This document shows positions 7,274 through 13,470 of a DNA stretch of 13,470 bases, one piece after another (position 1 is the first letter of the stretch; each line of letters begins with the position of its first letter). A program made the translations under genes and the position numbers. The notes beneath the pieces were generated by a model that saw only the letters and a program-made list of their open reading frames with translations, had not been told where the DNA came from and did not search any database. The stretch comes from Maribacter sp. (GTDB lineage Bacteria > Bacteroidota > Bacteroidia > Flavobacteriales > Flavobacteriaceae), in assembly GCA_030730545.1 (NCBI GenBank), contig JANQUX010000511.1:1-13470 (forward strand), written 5' to 3'.

Positions 7274-9469
7274 TTATGCCTGTTTAAGTTTAATGAATAT
7301 AGTAGTGCCTTTGTCAACTTCACTTTCAATACTTATGCTACCATTCATTGATTCTATTTGATTTTTGGTTATAAATAACCCTATTCCTTTAGCATCTTTA
7401 TGTTTATGAAAAGTTTTGTACATGCCAAATATGTTTTCGCCATGTCTGTTTAAATCGATGCCTTGACCATTATCTGTAAATGAAATTAGAATATCATTTC
7501 CTTTAATTTTAGATTTTATATCAATAACAGGTGTTCTTTCTTTCGCCCTATATTTTAAAGCATTAGTAAGAACGTTTAAAAATATACTTTCTAAATATGC
7601 TGGTACTGCATGTACAAAATGCGATTTATCTACATTAATATTTAGTATTGCGCGCTGTTCTTCGAGTAAGCCATTTATACTCTTAGTTATTTGATTGATT
7701 GTGTTGAGTACACTAATACTTTGCATTTGTTCTAGTGCACCGGTTTTTACTTGTACTACATCATTTAAATGCGCTATAGTTTCAGATAAACTTTGGCTAG
7801 CGCTTGTGATCATTCTATTTAAATTTTTAACTTCATCTTCATCTTCCTCTTCATTTAAAAATTTGGTAAGCATGGTCATATTAGTAGAATGTGACCTCAG
7901 GTTATGCGATACGATATGCGCGAAATTGGTTAAACTTTCATTTTGGCTTTTGGTAACATCTACCAATGCTTCTAATTTTTTTTGAGCTTCAATTCGGTCG
8001 GTAATATCTAAAAATTGAGTAATTACATGGCTTACGTTGCCATTTAGGTCTTTTACAGGGGTTGCCCCAATAATTGCATGAACTATATTGCCGTTTTTAT
8101 GAAAAAATCTTTTCTGAAATTGCAAATTTTCATCGTTGCCTTTAACAACATTACTTTTAAAAGAATTACTGCCTGGCAAATCATCTGGGTGAGTAATATC
8201 AAGAGAGGTCATTTTTAATAATTCGCCCTCAGAATACCCTAAACTATGAGATAGGCTTTTGTTAACTTTAAGCCATTTAAGATCCGAACTTACCAATGCC
8301 ATGCCAATGGCAGAATTCTCGAAGGTTTCAGCGAACAGTTTAGTACTTTCGGCTAATTCAAATTCAGTACTACGAAGATCTGTAATATCCCAATTTGCGC
8401 CTGTCATTTTAATGGCATTACCATGTAAGTCTTTAATGGTCTTTGATAGGCCTCTAATAAATTTTATATTGCCATCTTTATGTTTTATTCTAAACTCTTC
8501 ATCGAAATCTTTAATGCCATTGATAGCATCGTTTGTAGCAGCCAATGTTCTTTCTAAATCATCTGGATTTATTGCCGATGACCAAGCTTTAAAAACCCCT
8601 GAAAATTGATTTTTATCAATATCAAAGATTCTATACATTTCATGATCCCATTCTAATTCATTTTTAGTTAGATCATATTTCCAAGTACCAATTTGTGCAG
8701 TTTGAGTTGTAATTTTTAAACGCTCTGAGATTTCTTGATGAGCTAATTCAATTTTCTTTCGCTCATCTATATCTTGAAAAGTACCAACAAGTCTAACCAC
8801 TTTACCATTTAAGAACTCAACTTCACCTTTTGCGCATACCCAAACTTCATTTCCTTTGGCAGTAATAATAATTAACTCAGTATCAAACGGTTTACCTTCG
8901 CTAATTGCCAAGCCAACTAATTGGGTAATCTTGTCTCTGTGAACACCTTCTTTATAAAAGTTTATGCCTTCTTCTAAATTCGGTACAAAATCAATGGCTA
9001 CTTCGTGAATATCTTTCGTGGTTTTTGTCCAGTTTACGGTGTTATTAAGTAAATCGAGTTCCCAGCATCCTATTCTGGCAACCTCTTCAGCTTTATGTAA
9101 TAGTTCTATTTCTTTTTGTTCAATAGTTATATCATCCAGAAAAATTATGGCGCCGTCAAAACCATGATTCTCATTTTTAGAAGGTATAATTTTCCATTTC
9201 AACCATTGAAGGTTGCCATTGGGCAATATAAATTTTCGCCCATGATTGATGTCCTCTTCCCCATTTAAGGCTTTGTTTAAAGCAATTTTGAATGAATCGG
9301 GCATTTCGATAATGTTATCAAACAGCGGTTTGTTATCATTATCAGTTTCGTTGCGACTAAATTTTTGATGCCACTGGTTAGAGTAGCTAATAAAGTTTAA
9401 CTTAGTATCGACGATAGCAATTGCATTGGGGGACTCCTTTAAAAGAAAGTCAACGGCTAATGTTTTCAA
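7274..9469 (-). CDS. Soluble multi-PAS sensor histidine kinase
   Basis: A 731-residue cytoplasmic kinase with no membrane segment. Four PAS/PAC modules lie at about 8-117, 126-238, 250-366 and 375-492; the second to fourth end in PAC motifs such as 'GTFQDIDERK', 'GANWDITD' and 'TQFLDITDR'. Then come a dimerisation/H-box region with 'NFAHIVSHNLRSH' (phospho-His H522) and a GHKL ATPase domain with N-box 'NVLTNALKY' (N632, N636), 'DNGQGID' (D666), 'FGMYKTFHKH' and 'KGIGL' (G695, G697). The residue after the phospho-His is Asn rather than the usual Asp/Glu. The start is TTG at 9469: no ATG occurs between it and the in-frame stop at 9500-9502, and the next internal Met is residue 57, inside PAS1. 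It is followed ten bases later by a receiver-only regulator, its likely partner. Confidence 0.92.
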   Translation of the reverse strand: MKTLAVDFLLKESPNAIAIVDTKLNFISYSNQWHQKFSRNETDNDNKPLFDNIIEMPDSFKIALNKALNGEEDINHGRKFILPNGNLQWLKWKIIPSKNENHGFDGAIIFLDDITIEQKEIELLHKAEEVARIGCWELDLLNNTVNWTKTTKDIHEVAIDFVPNLEEGINFYKEGVHRDKITQLVGLAISEGKPFDTELIIITAKGNEVWVCAKGEVEFLNGKVVRLVGTFQDIDERKKIELAHQEISERLKITTQTAQIGTWKYDLTKNELEWDHEMYRIFDIDKNQFSGVFKAWSSAINPDDLERTLAATNDAINGIKDFDEEFRIKHKDGNIKFIRGLSKTIKDLHGNAIKMTGANWDITDLRSTEFELAESTKLFAETFENSAIGMALVSSDLKWLKVNKSLSHSLGYSEGELLKMTSLDITHPDDLPGSNSFKSNVVKGNDENLQFQKRFFHKNGNIVHAIIGATPVKDLNGNVSHVITQFLDITDRIEAQKKLEALVDVTKSQNESLTNFAHIVSHNLRSHSTNMTMLTKFLNEEEDEDEVKNLNRMITSASQSLSETIAHLNDVVQVKTGALEQMQSISVLNTINQITKSINGLLEEQRAILNINVDKSHFVHAVPAYLESIFLNVLTNALKYRAKERTPVIDIKSKIKGNDILISFTDNGQGIDLNRHGENIFGMYKTFHKHKDAKGIGLFITKNQIESMNGSISIESEVDKGTTIFIKLKQA

Positions 9470-9601
9470 AAGTTCTAGAATTTTAATTAAAGGTACATAT
9501 TATCTTTAAGGTAGGAAAAGTTTGTCGAACGGTAAGAAAATACTTCTTAGTTCAATTGCTTCTGTTTTCTGAATAATGAGAATAATTTATAATACAATCC
9601 T

Positions 9602-10066
9602 ATGAACGAGTTTTTTTTTAAAGGAATAAGAGAAGGTAGTTATAACGAGGTTAAATCTATGTTAGAAAAGAATCCTGTACTTGTTAATAGTAAAGATGCT
9701 AGAGGGTCGACCCCATTAATTTTAGCAACGTATTATGATGAAATGGAAATTGCATCGCTGTTATTGGACAAAGGTGCAAAAATCGATGCTGTAGATGCCT
9801 CTGGTAATACGGCCTTAATGGGTGTTTGTTTTAAAGGTTTTACCGATATCGCTAAATTATTGATAGAAAAGAAGGCACAGCTAAATGAGCGCAATGCTAT
9901 GGGGGCTACGTGCCTTATATATGCCACCCAATTTAATCGCCTAGATATTGCGAAGTTATTAATTGCCAATGGCGCAGATAAGTCGATTAAAGATAATAGG
10001 GGAAACAATGCTTTAGATATTGCTAAAACTCAAGGGGTAAGTGCTTTTGTAGATTTATTGGAATAA
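9602..10066 (+). CDS. Ankyrin-repeat protein
   Basis: A 154-residue protein made almost wholly of ankyrin repeats: a degenerate cap at about 3-33, three good repeats at 34-66 ('GSTPLILATYY...ASLLLDKGAKID'), 67-99 ('GNTALMGVCFKG...AKLLIEKKAQLN') and 100-132 ('GATCLIYATQF...AKLLIANGADKS'), and a C-terminal cap 133-154 ('GNNALDIAKTQG'). It has no signal peptide or membrane helix, so it is cytoplasmic. Ankyrin stacks bind other proteins; the partner is unknown. It sits five bases upstream of an omega-amidase gene and is presumably co-transcribed with it. It is divergent from the histidine kinase across a 132-base spacer in which no convincing promoter was seen. Confidence 0.92.
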   Translation: MNEFFFKGIREGSYNEVKSMLEKNPVLVNSKDARGSTPLILATYYDEMEIASLLLDKGAKIDAVDASGNTALMGVCFKGFTDIAKLLIEKKAQLNERNAMGATCLIYATQFNRLDIAKLLIANGADKSIKDNRGNNALDIAKTQGVSAFVDLLE

Positions 10067-10071
10067 GTATT

Positions 10072-10854
10072 ATGCAACAGAATAACAGCCGTTTAAAAAT
10101 AGCCTTAATACAATCTTCTTTACATTGGGAAAACCCTAGTGCAAATAGAGACATGTTCGGTGATAAAATTAAACAAATTGAACAAGATATTGATCTTATA
10201 GTTCTACCAGAAATGTTTACTACGGGTTTTACTATGTCACCTACTAATATTGATCATAAAGAAGGTGTAATAACCTTAGATTGGATGAAGAAAATGGCAG
10301 GCTCTAAAAATAGCGCTGTTATTGGAAGTACCGTATTTTATTATAATGGAAATTATTACAATAGACTTTTTTTTGTAAAACCTAATGGAGAATATGACAG
10401 TTATGACAAACGACATACATTTACATTGGCAGGTGAACATGAAAAATATACGGCAGGTACCGAAAGATTAATAGTTCATTTTAGGGGGTTTGCTTTTTGC
10501 CCTTTAGTGTGTTATGATCTTCGTTTTCCGGTTTGGAGTAGAAATACAGAAAATTTTGATGTGTTATTGTATACGGCAAATTGGCCTACACCAAGAATTA
10601 ATGCCTGGGATGCATTGTTAAAAGCAAGAGCCATTGAGAATATGGTTTATTGTATTGGTGTAAATCGTGTTGGTGTAGATGAGGTAGGTCATCAATACCC
10701 AGGGCATTCTAGCGTATACGACCCACTAGGCGAGTTGATTTCGCTCACCGAAAAAGAAGAAACGATTATTGTAGAGTTAGAGAAGGAAGAAATTGACCTC
10801 GTTCGTAAAAAGCTTCGTTTTCTAAATGACAGGGATGATTTTACGATTACATAA
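10072..10854 (+). CDS. Nitrilase-superfamily omega-amidase (YafV/Nit2-like)
   Basis: A 260-residue cytoplasmic carbon-nitrogen hydrolase with the Glu-Lys-Cys triad: E47 in 'LPEMFTTGF', K113 in 'YDKRHTF' and C147 in 'PLVCYDLRFPVW'. The 'YTANWP...AWDALLKARAIEN' stretch and 'GVNRVG' are characteristic of the YafV/Nit2 branch, whose members deamidate alpha-ketoglutaramate and the keto acid amide formed from methionine during transamination. The length is normal for this branch. From the family, the role is metabolite repair or amino-acid salvage. The gene follows the ankyrin gene by five bases. It converges with the next minus-strand gene, four bases separating the stops. The substrate assignment is by family resemblance only. 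Confidence 0.9.
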   Translation: MQQNNSRLKIALIQSSLHWENPSANRDMFGDKIKQIEQDIDLIVLPEMFTTGFTMSPTNIDHKEGVITLDWMKKMAGSKNSAVIGSTVFYYNGNYYNRLFFVKPNGEYDSYDKRHTFTLAGEHEKYTAGTERLIVHFRGFAFCPLVCYDLRFPVWSRNTENFDVLLYTANWPTPRINAWDALLKARAIENMVYCIGVNRVGVDEVGHQYPGHSSVYDPLGELISLTEKEETIIVELEKEEIDLVRKKLRFLNDRDDFTIT

Positions 10855-10858
10855 CAAA

Positions 10859-11518
10859 TTATCTTGCATTCGCCAGTTTAAAAAGCTTAATAATATCTTC
10901 CTCTTTCTTCAAAGATAGACGTTCTGTTTTCGAAGATTTTATCATTTGTGAATCTAAGGTTTTGTTGATATCTTTTTTGAAAATAGGAAACTCATTTATG
11001 ACACCATCTTTTTCGTAATATAGACTAGAGGTTATAACCACTCTATCTGTACTTTCTAGGCTTAATAATTTAGCATCAGAAGGAGCTTTGTTGATTTTAA
11101 TATCATAAACTTTATATAGATTGTTCTTACCTTCTACTAAGATTTCGGCGAAAACAAATTTATCTTCAATTAATACGGCAACAAATTTCTTTTCGTTTAA
11201 AGTAACATTTAGCCCTGGTACAGGTAATAAAGCACTTGTAGTATCATCTTTAAATATCTCTATTTCACTATTATATGCATTAAATTTAGCTAATACAGTG
11301 TTTCTATTCAGATTTTTATCAACGATAGTTGCTTGTTCCCAATTATCGTTTAAATATATGCTCCCTTCTATTTTATTTCCCGATTGATTAGAAACTCTTA
11401 AAAAAGGAGAATCAATATTACCAGTTTGAAATGTGCCAGATTCATCATTTATATGATTTATCTGTCCGAAAATTAAATTCGCAAATAAAAATGTAGCTAT
11501 TATAATTAAATATTTCAT
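10859..11518 (-). CDS. Secreted/periplasmic protein of unknown function
   Basis: A 219-residue protein that I do not recognise as a named family. It begins with a clear Sec signal peptide (residues 1-18, 'LIIIATFLFANLIFG', likely cut before Gln19), with no lipobox Cys. The mature part is predicted mainly beta ('PFLRVSNQSGNKIEGSIYLNDNW', then repeated 'EIEIF', 'KKFVAVLIEDKFVFAEILVEG'), with a charged helical C-terminal tail ('SLKKEEDIIKLFKLANAR'). No Por-secretion C-terminal domain is visible. It begins 18 bases after the stop of the Ig-like lipoprotein gene and is probably the last gene of a comF/lipoprotein operon. Its product likely sits in the periplasm or envelope. Confidence 0.75.
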   Translation of the reverse strand: MKYLIIIATFLFANLIFGQINHINDESGTFQTGNIDSPFLRVSNQSGNKIEGSIYLNDNWEQATIVDKNLNRNTVLAKFNAYNSEIEIFKDDTTSALLPVPGLNVTLNEKKFVAVLIEDKFVFAEILVEGKNNLYKVYDIKINKAPSDAKLLSLESTDRVVITSSLYYEKDGVINEFPIFKKDINKTLDSQMIKSSKTERLSLKKEEDIIKLFKLANAR

Positions 11519-11536
11519 TTTAAATTTTTTTTGATT

Positions 11537-13153
11537 TTAATCTATTAAATTAAATGTCTCTATTTTTTCCCAATTGGCACGTAACTCAATTAACGTGGGG
11601 TAATAGCTTATTTTTTCAGGTTGTCTATGTTCTAAGAAACTACCGGTATCCCATTTTCCATTACCGTTCATATCGAATACGACTCTAGCTTGGTATTTAC
11701 CTGGGTTCAGATTATTGAAAACATATTCTTGTGGTCCGCTAGCATAAATTTCTCGCTGTACATCTCCCTTTTCATTGGTTAGCTGAACTATTATGGGGTA
11801 AACAATAGTATTGCCATTTAAATTCAATGTCAGGTTGCCATAATCGGCAATACTCTTTGTTCGAAATGAGTATGCTACCGAATCGTTCGATGTTTCGAAA
11901 AAATCAGTTACTGCACCGGGCACTAATTCCATTCTATAACTTTGATCTGGATTAACCTTAAAATCAAAATTCAATAAATTTTGTAGGGTGTCAAGTTTTA
12001 ATGTAAAGGCAATTTCGACAGAATCTTTATCCATCAATTTAATCTTGGTACTATCGAACCTAATTATTGGCGTATTGCTTAAAAGGTTTATAGGTTTATC
12101 CATCTCTATATTACCCTTTTGGCTCATTGCAATTTTCAAAGAGTCAAATGCTACTTTTCTATTTTTAACTTTGAAAGTATCTTTTACTGATAGGGCTTCA
12201 TTGGTAATAACGAAAAGTAGAGAGTCCATTTCATAAGGTGTAAACCAGAAATTAAGTGTGTCTTTTTCTCTTTCTTTGGTAATTATTGTTCTAACGGTAT
12301 CGGGTATTTCGGTAATGGTTTCAATGAAGATGTCGGTACCATCACCATAATAGCCAAAACTAATTCTATTACTAGCTTCCATACTAGGTACGGCAACACT
12401 GTAATCGGGTACTTCCTTAAATAGATTCAATAAATAAATAGAATCTGTAGGTAAGTTGATGGTATCTCTTACAAATCCTATTTTATCGGTTTTTTGATCA
12501 AATAGATTATTACCTGCGGCATCTTTAATACCGAACAAAGCGTATTTGCCTTCTTTTAAATTATTAAGTTTAAATATAACTGCGCTATCTAGAGTATTTG
12601 TAATGTAATTCGGTGGTCTCTTGTAAACTGTAGAGTCGGTGTAACTACTATCAATTTTATAGAGCATTACACTAACAAATTCATCGGCTTTTTTATTGAA
12701 CGCATCTTTAATTACACCTGTTAGCGATAATGAATCAATATAGTCGCCAGTAGAGAAAACATATGTGAAAAAAGATTTCGGATTTTCTTCGTTATTATCA
12801 ACAATACCTTGACCGAAGTTAAATGTATATGTAGTATTCGGCTCAAGGGTATCTTTAATCGTTATTTCAACATATTTATTGGCATTGCCAATGGGTGAAA
12901 GCACCGGAGCATTTTTTAAAGGGGGTGAAATTATAAGTTGCTTTTGAATATCTTTTAGCTTCACTAATTCATCAAAATACAATCTAATTTTCTGTCCCGT
13001 AAAATTTGTGGTTAAATTAGGTGGCTCGGCCCTCGTTAATTCTGGTGGTGTAATATCTTTTGGTCCGCCTGTCGGTGTACCGCGTTGTGCACATTGGTAC
13101 GAAACCAATACGATGATAAAAACAAATATAAAACCTAAAATTTTTCTGCTCAT
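11537..13153 (-). CDS. Ig-like-domain envelope lipoprotein
   Basis: A 538-residue lipoprotein conserved in Bacteroidetes. The start chosen is ATG 13153, giving a normal signal ('MSRKILGFIFVFIIVLVSYQ') ending at Cys21; an in-frame TTG at 13174 would add seven residues and is less likely. After the Cys comes the family signature 'RGTPTGGPKDITPPEL', then a bacterial Ig-like (Big_5/SbsA-type) domain at about 38-135 ('KIRLYFDELVKLKDIQKQL', 'LEPNTTYTFNFG', 'YVFSTGD'). The long middle is beta-rich with no recognised motif. The C-terminal ~90 residues resemble a carboxypeptidase-regulatory/SdrB-like sandwich with 'PGKYQARVVFDMNGNGKWD', a DxNxNGxxD-like calcium-loop sequence. The role is probably structural or adhesive at the envelope; no enzyme motif is seen. 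The lipobox -1 residue (Gln) is unusual, so lipidation is likely rather than proven. Confidence 0.85.
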   Translation of the reverse strand: MSRKILGFIFVFIIVLVSYQCAQRGTPTGGPKDITPPELTRAEPPNLTTNFTGQKIRLYFDELVKLKDIQKQLIISPPLKNAPVLSPIGNANKYVEITIKDTLEPNTTYTFNFGQGIVDNNEENPKSFFTYVFSTGDYIDSLSLTGVIKDAFNKKADEFVSVMLYKIDSSYTDSTVYKRPPNYITNTLDSAVIFKLNNLKEGKYALFGIKDAAGNNLFDQKTDKIGFVRDTINLPTDSIYLLNLFKEVPDYSVAVPSMEASNRISFGYYGDGTDIFIETITEIPDTVRTIITKEREKDTLNFWFTPYEMDSLLFVITNEALSVKDTFKVKNRKVAFDSLKIAMSQKGNIEMDKPINLLSNTPIIRFDSTKIKLMDKDSVEIAFTLKLDTLQNLLNFDFKVNPDQSYRMELVPGAVTDFFETSNDSVAYSFRTKSIADYGNLTLNLNGNTIVYPIIVQLTNEKGDVQREIYASGPQEYVFNNLNPGKYQARVVFDMNGNGKWDTGSFLEHRQPEKISYYPTLIELRANWEKIETFNLID

Positions 13154-13198
13154 TAGTGTGATTATCGACCGCAAAGAAACAACTTATTTTATAGAATT

Positions 13199-13470
13199 CT
13201 AATTCTTTGGTACAACGGCCATACTAGAAATATAAATGACAGCGCCTTTAATATCTTTAAAGGTATTTGCGCAGATTTCTATAGTAGCCCCAGTTGTAAT
13301 TACATCATCAACCAATAAAATAGTTTTATCTACAAGTAGTTCTTTATTTATTATTTCGTACAAAGACCTGTTATCGTACCATCTGTTTAATCTTGTTTTC
13401 TTGGTCTGGGTTTTAGTATTTGCTGTTTTTATAAGTAAATCATCTGCATACCTTGCATTAAGGTGGTGGG
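13199..13470 (-). CDS. comF: ComF-family phosphoribosyltransferase-like protein, C-terminal part (5' end outside window)
   Basis: The minus-strand frame runs open from the window edge to the TAG at 13201-13199, giving the last 89 residues. It contains the type I phosphoribosyltransferase PRPP-binding loop 'ILLVDDVITTGAT' and, upstream, 'TKTQTKKTRLNRW', the Gln/Arg-rich element typical of ComF. ComF proteins are cytoplasmic and are needed for natural transformation in several bacteria, acting after DNA enters the cell. The stop lies 45 bases before the ATG of the Ig-like lipoprotein gene on the same strand, so the two are probably co-transcribed. The N-terminal zinc-ribbon part usual in this family falls outside the window. 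Confidence 0.9.
   Translation of the reverse strand, partial: HHLNARYADDLLIKTANTKTQTKKTRLNRWYDNRSLYEIINKELLVDKTILLVDDVITTGATIEICANTFKDIKGAVIYISSMAVVPKN

Noticed and set aside
7264..7329. Longer start for the second receiver, overlapping the kinase
   Set aside because: It would add 22 residues unlike a receiver domain. The ATG at 7263 matches the paralogue in length and register and gives a normal ten-base gap.
7695..7985. Plus-strand open frame inside the kinase gene
   Set aside because: It is a shadow of the kinase H-box region, with biased hydrophobic composition and no recognisable domain. Similar shadows at 8259-8609, 11121-11387, 11988-12236 and 13008-13202 were left out for the same reason.
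9473..9491. Palindromes TTCTAGAA and TTTAATTAAA, and a near -7 element TACCTTTA (minus strand, 9495-9488), before the kinase start
   Set aside because: They are short and AT-rich, the promoter match lacks the final G and a -33 TTG, and nothing ties them to a regulator.
13154..13174. TTG start at 13174 for the Ig-like lipoprotein
   Set aside because: The ATG at 13153 gives a typical Arg/Lys plus hydrophobic signal sequence; the extra seven residues add nothing recognisable.

Overview
The window looks like an ordinary chromosomal segment of a marine-type Flavobacteriaceae bacterium (Bacteroidetes). The evidence is AT-rich DNA, the absence of clear Shine-Dalgarno sequences, TonB-dependent receptors ending in aromatic residues, flavobacterial-style lipoproteins, and PAS histidine kinases with an 'AHIVSHNLRSH' H-box beside receiver-only regulators. 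The genus cannot be fixed from the sequence alone. No tRNA, rRNA, insertion sequence, phage gene or CRISPR array was seen. No gene-free stretch exceeds 300 bases; the longest is 164 bases (6692-6855).

Layout. (1) 1-422: the 3' end of an Oar-like TonB-dependent receptor, closed by a strong terminator. (2) 518-958: a small four-helix membrane protein whose terminator (983-1017) is shared with the convergent gene. (3) 1016-6281: a secreted endonuclease/exonuclease/phosphatase-fold enzyme (minus) faces a complete TonB-dependent receptor plus a surface lipoprotein with DUF5689 and lamin-tail domains (plus). The divergent 107-base spacer carries five TTAA cores at 11/12/11/11-base spacing. (4) 6284-9469 (minus): a soluble four-PAS histidine kinase followed by two paralogous receiver-only response regulators, each 135 residues. 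(5) 9602-10854 (plus): an ankyrin-repeat protein and a YafV/Nit2-type omega-amidase, five bases apart. (6) 10859-13470 (minus): a probable operon of comF (3' part only), an Ig-like-domain lipoprotein and a small secreted protein of unknown function.

The most interesting part is region 3. A receptor, a surface lipoprotein with a possible OB-fold domain and a secreted phosphodiesterase/nuclease-type enzyme share one control region whose phased repeats resemble sites for PhoB/OmpR-family regulators. The inferred system would capture extracellular nucleic acid or organic phosphate at the cell surface without a SusD partner. The second item of interest is the kinase with two colinear receiver-only partners, which looks like a branched phosphorelay. 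Both are inferences from gene content, layout and motifs.
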